Positions 51,515-61,480 of a DNA stretch of 64,000 bases are shown here, one piece after another. Numbering within the stretch: the first letter of the stretch is position 1; every line of letters begins with the position of its first letter. The notes under the pieces were generated by a model. The model ran no database searches. It saw only the letters and a program-made list of their open reading frames with translations, and was not told the DNA's origin. The stretch is from Amylostereum areolatum (lineage: Eukaryota > Basidiomycota > Agaricomycetes > Russulales > Stereaceae): positions 1-64,000 of the forward strand of contig SAXG01000079.1 in assembly GCA_012932865.1 (NCBI GenBank), read 5' to 3'. The translations under genes and the position numbers were made by a program.

Positions 51515-52064
51515 TGTTAAGGACGGTCCTTATCACGTGACAAGCGGCTCAGGCTACAGTACTCGTGTGTGTGAGAAGTGGGATCAGGTGATCCAGACGT
51601 CTTGGTTTATGCGAAGGTTGAAGTCGATAGGCGAAGCAGTAAGTCTTCACAGAAGACTTAGGCGAGCTTTCGACTTAGTTACGTTAGGCTCTCTTTAGTA
51701 GCTTTAATAGGAGGTTCTATTTAGAACAGTCCTGTATTTACAAAGAGAACGAGCTGGGGAATGGCTCGTTCGTTGAGCCTCCTTTTATAAGAAAGGAGGT
51801 CAAGTAAACATATGTACATTGAGTGACGGTCGTATCAGGTATCTACGGAGACGGGACTGTGGCACCGTCGTGGCTATGCTATTGAGACGACGACGATCTG
51901 CGGCACTGTCGTGGCTATGCCGTTGAGATAGTGACGGTCTGTGGCATCGTTGTGGCTGCGTCGCGGAGACGGTTACGAGCTGGGGCATAGTCGTAACCTG
52001 TCGTTTAGCGACGTCTTTCCGAATGGGGAAGTGGAAAATGGGATACCTTGAGCGAGTTGTAACA
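51515..52064 (-). repeat. 5' LTR of A2 (550 bp)
   Basis: It matches the 3' LTR except for ~10 transitions, nine at CpG sites. The inner flank on the minus strand is CTAGAACGAGCTC. Confidence 0.93.
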
Positions 52065-54741
52065 GAGTTGGTTAATATGCTTAAGGAAGCACGGCACTTT
52101 ACCAAGCTCGATGTCCGATGGGGGTACAACAATGTTCGGATTAAAGAAGGGGACAAATGGAAAGTGGTGTTCCGCACGAACAAAGGTCTCTATGAGCCTA
52201 CAGTCATGTTCTTTGGACTCACCAACTCCCCGTCTATGTTCCAAGCCATGATGAACAACCTGTTCAAAGACTTCATCCACCAAGGAGTCATGGTCGTCTA
52301 CTTAGACGACATCCTCATCTTCACGCATACGCTAGAAGAACATCGTCGGATAGTCAAGGAGGTCCTCCGGATCCTGCGAGAAAACAAACTCTATCTGAAG
52401 CCAGAAAAGTGCGAGTTTGAGAAGGCAGAAATCAAATACCTGGGCATGATTGTTGGCGGAGGAAGGGTTCGCATGGATCCAGCAAAGGTGGCAGCAATCA
52501 CCAATTGGCCAGCCCCCAAAACAAAGAAACAACTTCAATCGTTTTTGGGCTTTTGCAACTTCTACCGTTGCTTTATCAAGGACTTCGGTGGCATCGCTCA
52601 CCTAATGACTAAGCTCACGGGGAAGATGGAATGGGTCTGGGACACCCCGCAGCAGGAGGCTTTCGAGGAACTCAAGTGACGTATAACATCGCAGCCAGTT
52701 CTAGCAATCCCCACAGATGAGGGGCAGTTCCGTGTTGAAGCGGACTCCTCTGACTATGCCACGGGCGCGGTACTTTTGCAACAACAGGACAATGGCAAAT
52801 GGCACCCGGTCGCCTTCCTCTCAAAGTCCCTCAGTGAAGCTGAGAGGAACTATGAGATCTATGATAAGGAATTATTGGCTATCATGACGGCGCTAGAAGA
52901 ATGGAGACAATACCTCATGGGGGCACGACAGGAGTTTGAAATCTGGTCAGATCATCGTAATCTCACGTACTTCCGCAAGGCGCAGAAGCTAAATCAGAGA
53001 CAAGCACGGTGGTTAACGGAGCTGCAAGAGTATCATTGTACACTACTCCACAAGCCCGGCAAAACAATGGGTAAAACCGATGCTATTTCCCGACTAGCGG
53101 GCCTTGAGAAGGGGGAGAAAGACAATGAAAACATTGTCCTCCTGAAACCAGAACTCTTTAGCACCCTCAACCATGCAGTAATTATAACCAATGGACCTGA
53201 CAATGTCTTCATTGAGCGGATTCAGGAGGCTACCTTACTCCGAGACCATGCAGTAGAACGCGCCTTAGCACTCAAAGTAAAGGGATGGCTGGAACATGCA
53301 GACGGAACGGTCACCTGGCAACACAGACTCTATATCCCAAGAGACAAAGGACTCCGTGCAGACATCATCCAAGCTCATCATGATGGCCCGCTTGTCGGTC
53401 ATCCAGGACGATACAAGACCCACGAGCTCATTACACGCAACTACTGGTGGCCTGCCATTAGAGACGATGTCCGGAAATATGTTGAAGGATGTGAGACCTG
53501 CCAACGTACCAAGATTAGACATGATCGCATTGCCGCTCCACTCCACCCACATGACCTGCCACAAGCACCTTGGGAGCATGTATCCATCGACTTTGTCATG
53601 CCGCTCCCAGTCTCGGATGGAAAAGATGCCATCTGCAATGTGAACTGCATGGGTACCAAACAGGTTGTATTCTGGGCCACAACCAAAGACCTAACGGAGG
53701 ACGAACTCGCCTTCGAGTACCTACGCGAGGTGGTCCCCCATCATGGAATTCCTAGAAAGATTGTCAGCGACCGGGGCAGCGTGTTTGTCTCCAAATTCAC
53801 CACGGCATTGTTCCAACTGTTAGGCATTGAAGGGAACCCGTCCACGGCGTATCACCCTCACATGGACGGACAGACCGAACGCTCCAACATGACCATGGAA
53901 AACTACCTTCACATCTTCGTCAATCAACGACAGGACAATTGGACACGTTACCTCCCACTTGCCATGACTGCGCTCAACAACATGGTCCATAGTTCGATTG
54001 GGATGTCTCCCAACTTTGCCAACTATGGTCAGGAACTCTACCTGGGGACAAACCCTCGACGCAAGACAGACAACCCATCGGCGAACGAGTTTGCACAACG
54101 CATGCGAGACATCTATGAGGAAGCCCGCTCTGCGCTAAAGGCCGCACAGGACGATCAAAAGCGCTTTTATGATCACAAGAAAGACAAACCAATAGATTAA
54201 AAAATTGGCGACTTCGTCTGGCTGGAAGCCAAGACCAGAGATGGCCAAACCGTAATCAAAACGGCACGTCCTATGCAAAAGCTAGATGACAAGTGCTTTG
54301 GTCCTTTTGAAATTCTGGAAAAAGTCGGAGCATCGGCTTACAAGCTTCGCCTCCCTGCATCCTGGTCACGAAAACATCCGGTCTTCAACGAGTCCCTCCT
54401 ATCTCCACACAACGGTCCCGCCTTTGACAATCAGAAAGCACCTACACCTCCACCCCCAGAGTTAGTCCAAGGAGAGGAAGTCTATGAGGTCGAAAAGATT
54501 ATAGACTCCAAGAAGGTTGGTCGCGGCTTCAAGTACCTGGTCAAATGGAAAGGCTACCCAGACAATGACAATACTTGGGAGCCTCTCACCAATCTCCAGA
54601 ATGCCAAGAAACGCATTGACAACTTCCACCGTGAACATCTAGGTGCCCCAAAACCTGCACGCCTTAATCGTTGGGAACTCCTGTTAGAGAAAGAAGCCGG
54701 ATCTGATTATGACAAGGACGTCGAATCTAAGGAAGGGGTGA

Positions 54742-55199
54742 TTTCATGAACGGTCTATAATTTTCTTTTTACTTTACATTGGTTACACGCTTTAGGACTT
54801 GTCGGCTTATCACTGGTCCGGCTCCACTTCGGCCCGGACCCGGTTCATCTATATCCCACCCGGACCCACGTGACTCATCTCGGCCCGGGTCTGACTCCTT
54901 TCTCTTGACTCATGCTGTACGATACTGACTCATGCTGTGCTCTTTTACATACAACTGCTTACTTATACTAGGTCTGCTTACTGATCACCATGTATTGGTT
55001 GCTTACCTAAGTCTCTCTCCTCTTGTGTATATAAGGCTCCCTCTCGCTGTACATATTCCTTATCTCGAGCTAGTCAATTCTACCGACTTTGCTTGCTTTC
55101 CCTTGTCTGTCGCTGTGTCTGATCGGCTCCCCTCCGTTGTCCTCATCTTCTAGTCAGCTGTATCGTAACTTGGTGCCGTCACACTAGTCGTTGCTGACA
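54742..55199 (+). repeat. 3' LTR of C (458 bp)
   Basis: Starts TTTCATGAACGG (first G of TG mutated) after the purine tract AAGGAAGGGGTGA, and ends GTTGCTGACA. TATATAAGG is near 55026. It is followed by ACCCA. The 5' partner is absent. Confidence 0.8.
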
Positions 55200-56648
55200 A
55201 CCCACAGTGAGTGTTGACTCTTGAGGGAAGTACTGACTCAATGAAGCTACTACTAGTACATATAGCCGCAGTATGTGCGGAACTTGATCAATCATGAGGC
55301 ATTTACCGGGTCGTGAGCTATGGAACGTGGTTTGTCTTCACATCCTAAATCAGTCCCCGGAGAGGTGTGCATGATTTGGACAGCGGGACTGAAGTACTGC
55401 TACTTGGGTATCTGTCCTCGGCGAGTCGTTCCCGGTCTCGAAGAGCTGGAAGTCAACCTTTTGACCTCTACATGCCCTAGCCCTAGTCTCCGTGGCTGAC
55501 CTTACCAGAAGACAGTTGTTCTGGTTGTACCCTAGCCCCAGTCAAATTCCATTACTTTTGATGCTGAGAACTTGGAAGTTCCCTTTCTCAGCAAGTACAG
55601 GTGCGTGCATTACTTGTCTCAGACTGACTTTTCAATCCTAGTTAAAACAGCATCTACCTTGACTTTGGCCTCAAGATAGACATGTTCAGATATGTGGGTA
55701 CACATGATTTACCTTTACTGGTGTTAAGCATATGGTTTTCCGTGATGTGCTGTACAGAGTTGAGCAAAGGCGATGGCTTGGAGGTTTGAGCACTCGATCG
55801 GAGTCATCGGACGACGCCGAGAAGTATCGGAATTGGTTGGGATACGTAGCGTAGCCAATGAGAAGTGTGAGAAAATCTCTATCACCGTGTCGCAACAACT
55901 GAAGGTCGAGCAACAGTCCGCCCCCCGCGCATATGAACAGACTTTAAACAGAATGACTTTATCTTCTGTTTGAAGTCTGGCTACAAGAGACTAGGCAGAA
56001 GTCCATTTGAGCCTGGTTCTCACGCATTTGAAATGCACATCGGAAGTACAAATATCAGAAAGTTGTTGTAACTAAGTCTACAAATCTGATATGATCGATT
56101 TGTAATGTCCATTAGCTCGAAGTGAAGTCAATTCCTGGTCCCAACAGGGAGCAGGTCTCATTTCATTAATTGTGGAGCTTGATCGCCCCCATGTGACCAG
56201 TCACATGATTAATTAGCAGTGGCAATTCGTGTTTTCTTGTGCGGATGCTTTGCCCAATCACCAGGGGCAGGATTCCATTTGAGCCCGATTCCCACGGATT
56301 CAAAACTGGAGTGAAAGGGACAAATTTTGATACAATGTTATCTAGCCAACTACACATGGTGAAAGCATGGGTTTCACATGCACAGTAAGCTACAATGAAG
56401 CAACTAGAAATGTGTGGCTTTGAATGTATGTTCTGCCATCAAATACAGATTGAAAATGCATTGTTTGAGTCACATGTTTTGGCTTCATGTACCTTTCTGA
56501 TACCATAAATATCCGTAGAGACCAGTTATCAATCAAAAATGATAGGTTTGGAATTGATTTTCTACCAATTCTTACCCATTTGATACAGGTTGCTCATGTT
56601 GAAGATAGTAATGCGGACGATCTCTAGCTTCAACTATATTATGTAATA
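55200..56648. other. No recognisable gene (1.45 kb)
   Basis: I see no supported ORF, tRNA or transposon terminus. Two similar stretches (CATTTGAGCC...TTCTCACG near 55997 and CATTTGAGCCC...TTCCCACG near 56276) form a diverged direct repeat. A small imperfect hairpin (GACTTTAAACAGA / TCTGTTTGAAGTC) lies near 55939-55977. Confidence 0.5.
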
Positions 56649-57518
56649 TGTGACGGAAAGGAATGGAAGGTTCTGGGAAGAACCGGAACAATATGGAATC
56701 GGCTGTGCGGAGCATGTGATTCTTACTGTACGCTTTCACATGAAAGCTGTGGTGGATGACTGAGCGCACTCTTGGCGCTGATTAATTATGCTACACTATG
56801 GCACCACTTTCTTACGGCTTTTATGATTGGCTCTTATGGCACAGCGGTTTGGGTATATAAGGCTCTCGTATTTCGTCCTGCCTCCTCACTCGAAGTATCC
56901 CTTCGACTGAGGTGAGCAATCCTTTATACCTTCTACCTATTTCTCTTTGACTTACATACCTTACTATAGCGTCTCACTGACTTGGATAAGGTATAATATA
57001 TAACTCGAAGTATCCCTTCGACTGAGCGTCTCACTGACTTGGATAAGTCTGTTCAACAGGTTATGGGCCCTGGCCTATCTATCTAGCCCTCAAGTTGTAC
57101 AAAGTTCTTCAAAGGCGAGTAACATTCATTTGTCCCACTCGCTCCCCAATTTGCTTGGCCCCGGGCCTTGCATTGTGTCCTCACCCTGAAGGGGTAACGC
57201 GAGCGCGGCGAGGGAGCCCTGAAGCAGGCAGAAGCTGTTGCGAGTCCTCTAGTCCTCCGTCCCTCTGCGCGCTACGATACAGTTTGGCCCATTAGGGGCA
57301 TGGACTTTTACTTACCCAGGTTGCGTGTGGGCGTTTTTGTTCCCAGCCGCCCTGAAGACGTCTTAGGACGTGTAGTGTCGTAGCACCCTGAAACCAAGTG
57401 ACCTCACTTGAGGAAGCTGGCAGGAAGGGGCTCTGGCGACGCTCGTGTCGTCGCTAAGCCAGTACATAATTACTATACTTAGGTAATTAGGCAAGCGCTA
57501 GGGGAGCCTAGCGTGACA
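56649..57518 (+). repeat. Candidate 5' LTR/leader of the copia element
   Basis: The segment begins TGTGACGGAAAGG and ends CTAGCGTGACA, giving inverted TGTGACG/CGTGACA ends. It contains GGTATATAAGGC near 56852. CTCGAAGTATCCCTTCGACT (56887, 57002) and GCGTCTCACTGACTTGG (56969, 57026) are each duplicated. No second LTR exists in the window to confirm the boundaries. Confidence 0.35.
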
Positions 57519-57809
57519 CTATAGGTGCTTGTGAACGGTTGGCTGGTGCCCTTAAGTGCGGACCGGTTTAGGTGTCCCAATCCAGAGGGAGGTAGTCAAT
57601 CCACCCTGGAGCACCTGTTACAACTGCGCATCACATACTATAACTGTTCATACAAGTACTATAGGCGCGCATGGACGTCGAGGCAGAGCAGGAACCTTTG
57701 GGTTTCTGGTTTAGAGTACAGACACAGGGGAGGGTTGCTGCCTCTTTGCGACTTTGGGAATCTGGGTCTGACCGCTCCTCAACCCAGATTATCGCCACCA
57801 AGACTTATC

Positions 57810-59432
57810 ATGTCTTCAAACTCGCTCCCTTCCAGCTTCGTCAAACTTGATGCGACGAACTGGAAATCCTGGTCGCGCAACATGCAGGACCTACTGCAGA
57901 GCAGGAAACTGTGGCACGTCGTCAATGGCCAGAAGCCTCGTCCCTTGACGAGCACAGAGATCACTGGCTTCGAGAAGAAGAAGAAGGATGTGGAAGCCAA
58001 GGGTGAACTTACCATCCAAATTACATCGGCGCCCAAGTTAGAACTCTCCACTCTCTCTGGCAAAGACTACAATGAAGTCAGAGGAGACTGGGAAGACGAT
58101 GATGATGCAGCCTTCGGTCTTCTCAAGCTTGCTTGTGTCACTGCTGTGCGCAGCAAGATAGAGTACTGCACATCGTCCTATGGCGCCTGGGAGGTCCTGG
58201 AGGGGATCTACTCCAGACCTGGCATCATGACTGCATTCACCAGCTTCGATCTCTACCAACAACATCGCCTCTCCGAGTCGGAGCCCCTTCGTCCTCAAAT
58301 CGACAAGATGACGGAGGAGTACTATGTCCTAGGCGATAATGGTCTCGGACTATCCGACATGTTCCACGCCTTCGTCGTCCTCAAGGCTCTCCCTGACACC
58401 TTCCAGGAGTTAGTTCCTGTCATCCTCAACTCCTTCCCTGACATCACCAAGGCGAATTCTGAAGACATCTTCATTCGCATCATCGAGGAGGAGTCTCGTT
58501 GCAAGGGTAAAGTCGCTACCCTCGCGTTCTCCAAGGCAGGAGGAAAAGGAAAGGGAGGAGGATTCTCATCGTCGTCATCTGCGCAGAAGAAAAACAACAA
58601 GGACCTCAAATGTTACTACTGCGACAAGCCTGGCCACAAAAGGGCTGAATGTCGCAAGCGCAAGAAGGATGAGGAAGAGGCGAAGAAGAAAGGTGGAGGG
58701 GGCGGCAGCGGGGGACCTACTGTAAATACCTTGCAGGCGTCTTCGTCTTCAGACGCCAATGACATGAAGGTTTCCTGGTATATTGCCCCTGGGCACACCT
58801 GTTGGATGTTGGATTCTGGCTGTTCACAACATGTAACCCCGCACCGAGGCGATTTCGAGTCGTATATACCGTTAAAGGACTCGCGTCCAATAACACTCGG
58901 AAACGGTGGCCAGATGACCTATATAGGCATTGGCACAGTGCATGCGGTCTCTGTTGTTGAAGGGAAAAGAATGGAGGTTACCCTGAACAAGGTCCTCCAT
59001 GCCCCTCTTGCTATGCACCGATTCATTTCGGTTGGCATGCTTGAGGAACGGGGTTTCACCATTGAACTCCGTGGGTCTGGCAGACGCACCATTTCAAAGG
59101 GAGACACTACTGTGGGGCATGTCACAAAGCAGGAAAATGTATACTGGATCACGTTACACCCTGCGCCCACAGTAATGGTCAACTCGGCGAAAGTGGAGAA
59201 GGTCAAGATGACTACGGCAGACATTATGCACCAACATTTTGGACACGTCTCTCATGGTACACTCACAAAGTTAACACCAGACGTTGTCAAAGGAGTGCAC
59301 GTTGACCCAGCATCTCGTCCCTCTGATCACTGCCATGGTTGTCAGATGGGAAAGTCAATGTGTGAAACATTTCCGGTTTCAGAGAAACGCGCTACGCGGG
59401 TGTTAGGAAAGATTCATTCTGACCTAGCATAG
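57810..59432 (+). pseudogene. Ty1/copia gag-protease-integrase, 3'-truncated
   Basis: The start at ATG 57810 (MSSNSLPSSFVKLDATNW) fits copia gag, which begins with a LDxxNWxxW motif; the frame is open upstream without need. The UBN2-like gag region is followed by a CCHC knuckle (CYYCDKPGHKRAEC), a Lys-rich linker, protease (WMLDSGCSQHVT), and the GAG-pre-integrase domain (HQHFGHVSHGTL...CHGCQMGK). Integrase stops after KIHSDLA. RT and RNase H, which follow integrase in copia elements, are missing, so the element is truncated at about 59429. Confidence 0.88.
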
Positions 59433-59653
59433 ACTCGAACCAGTCCCAACGTGTGTGATGAGTCCCGTCGATCACCCAGCCGTAGGGACTGGAGTCCTTG
59501 ACGCGCGAGTGAGTAGAGTGGAAGTTTGTTCCCACGATAAGTTGGGACTTAGCAAAATTCGCGTGTCGCGTCGCGTCTTGCCTGTCACGTCTTCGCATCT
59601 CTGTATCTCTCTCATGTACATACACCTCATTTCCTCATCAAAATCGATACATC

Positions 59654-61480
59654 ATGCCCCCAAAGCGTCGCAACATCTCGCTAGACTCATTGGAAGACAA
59701 CCTGGCCATCAATACATGTCAAATCAACACGAGAAACTTGTCCTTTAACACATCCTCAAGCACCCAACAGACCCCCCCTCTCACTCGTTCTGCTCGTTCT
59801 GCGACTCCGACAAACGACGACCGCCTTCCAGCTGAAAATGCTACCCTCTCTTCCCCCTATAGCATTGTCGAAACCACACCAGAAAAACGTCAGCGAGGCC
59901 GTCCGGGGCCGTCTCTCAAGTGGAACACACTCAAGAAACAGAAGCGCCAATCGCGCCAGGCTCTCCCCGCTCCGAATTTTGTTCCCGACAACAACACGGA
60001 CCAGGTGCAAGTGGATGAGGAGATCAATGACCTTGGGGAGATCGAGGGTGGATTGCAGGAGATGGGCGAGGTTGAAGAGGGGTACGTTGTTTAATGGGCA
60101 CCGGTGGATGACACAGAGAGGGCGGGTGCTAGTGGGAAAAGCGAGAGAGAGCAGGAGAAGAAGGCGCGTGCGGAAGGGAGGAGGGCAAAGGAGAGGGAAG
60201 AGAAGGCGGCGGCAGAGGCGGTGCAGGCTAGGCAGCTGTGGACTGCAATGACAAAGAAGGTGCCAGATGGTGGATACGGATTCACATCCCTGCACCACTT
60301 TATGGACACAATCTTTACGACGAAGGACCAGCAGATCTCTGCGACCATGGGGCGCTACGCGAACGACCACGGCCGGGAACTCATTGGTTTGGTTGCGCGG
60401 CGTGCGGCGCCGGAGGTTGTGCACGACGCAACAATGGACCTCCTCATTCCGATCCTACGAAAAGAAGGTGACGCACTGCAAGAGCTCTTCACCAGAGCGT
60501 GGCACACCTCAATCGCAAAACTTCTAGCCGATTTCTCCATGCAAAAACTCGCAGAAGCTATCAAGGAGACAGCACCGGTCCTTCGGACGCTCCTCGAGGG
60601 GACGGCGGTTCCATCAAGTGGACAAGGCGAGCCCGGACGGGATCCTGACTTGGTATGTCTTTGCCTTGTTCTCTCTTGTGCCAATATCTGACTGTACGCT
60701 AGATATTCACGACGATAGCTGCGATGCTAGCGGTTCTCCACTCGAAGAGAGCGTCCAACTTCCAGGTGACGCTTGGGTTGTTTTTGCTCGCGTCTGGGGC
60801 CGTGAAACGGGAGATAGAGGTTCTCGCGCATGCCGGTCTCTCGGTATCGTACTCGCAGGTCCTCCGACATGTCAAAGCACTTTCAAAGGAGGGAAAGGCG
60901 GCGTTGGTTCAGGCTGTGCAGGACGGTATGGTTGGGATTGTGTGGGACAATGTGAACATCCCCTTTCGGGTCGGCGAACAGCGTTTTGTCAACAATAATC
61001 ATTTCGACAACGGAACCACAGCGACCGTCATCCCGCTCTATGATCCACATACCCCCGACGAACGAGTTCCTCACGGAACACTGCCCTTCGAGTTGAAGCC
61101 ACTGCATACATCTCATCAATCCATCATCGACTTCCCTGTTGAACAGGTTCTCCCGCTTCCCCAACAAACCACTCAGCTCGCAGCGAGCTGTCTCTGGCAA
61201 CTCAAGCAGCTCGCGATCGACAGCATTCCCGAGCTCGAACAGTTCCGTGCTGATGTTAGAGATGCACCTACCGTCTTGCAGATTCCCGTGCACAAAACCG
61301 AGCAATATCCAGCACCTGCGATGTTGATCGACGAGTCCAGCTTGGATGGCGCACTCGACGTCCTCGTCACACTTCTCAAGGAGATGGGGACGACCGACGG
61401 GTTCATGACACAGCATGGTCTGCTGTTCGTCGATGGGGATCTTTTGACTGAAAGTCTTGTAGACAAGGTACGCAATGTCG
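59654..61480 (+). pseudogene. DUF6589-like gene, interrupted by a LINE
   Basis: ATG 59654 (MPPKRRNISLDSLED). Inferred introns are 60082-60132 (51 bases, GTACGT...CTAG) and 60653-60702 (50 bases, GTATGT...CTGAC...CTAG); both restore frame. Protein features: a basic low-complexity N-terminus with RQRGRPGPSLKWNTLKKQK (AT-hook-like), a Lys/Glu coil, then helices. Next is VGIVWDNVNIPFRVGEQR and NNHFDNGTTATVIPLYD, which I associate with the fungal DUF6589 family of unknown function, common in mushroom genomes. The reading reaches LVDK then a donor (GTACGC) at about 61469. A T run at 61481 marks the LINE, so the 3' exons are missing here. Confidence 0.6.

Larger units (their letters stand above)
47767..52064 (-). 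mobile_element. A2: internally deleted family A element (4.3 kb)
   Basis: Two 550-bp LTRs (47767-48316, 51515-52064) with the GAGTT duplication (47762-47766 and 52065-52069) in C pol. Internally it keeps gag, the start of protease, ORF4 and ORF5. Everything from mid-protease through RT, RNase H, integrase and ORF3 is deleted at a junction near 49014. The LTRs differ at about 10 positions, so the deleted form probably transposed as such. Confidence 0.94.
46068..54748 (+). pseudogene. pol polyprotein (C), split by MITE and A2
   Basis: The N-terminal spacer (46068-46555) matches B (LREDKPE...RIWTH). The MITE is at 46558-46851. Protease has the active DSG (ALLDSGCTGS). RT begins before A2 (RYPLPLIQEF) and resumes at 52065 (VVYLDDILIF). 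TGA at 52675-52677 replaces an Arg codon. RNase H ([30 protein letters not shown]), HHCC, and the integrase core (SIDFVMPLP; VSDRGSVFVS; DGQTERSN) follow. TAA at 54198-54200 is followed by DDKCFGPFEIL and a chromodomain (YLVKWKGYPDNDNTWEP). Confidence 0.9.
45995..55199 (+). mobile_element. Family C Ty3/gypsy element, 5'-truncated and decayed
   Basis: Pol is closest to that of B, and the LTR end GTTGCTGACA is shared. It starts abruptly at the E LTR, so the 5' LTR, ORF0 and gag are missing. It is interrupted by the MITE and by A2. The 3' LTR is 54742-55199. Confidence 0.88.

Noticed and set aside
55200..56648. tRNA or small RNA gene, or solo LTR, in the unique stretch
   Set aside because: No cloverleaf with B-box-like GGTTCRA, and no TG...CA bounded repeat shared with other LTRs in the window, was found by eye.
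56649..57518. Confident copia 5' LTR
   Set aside because: There is no second LTR and no flanking duplication to test, so only a low-confidence entry was kept.
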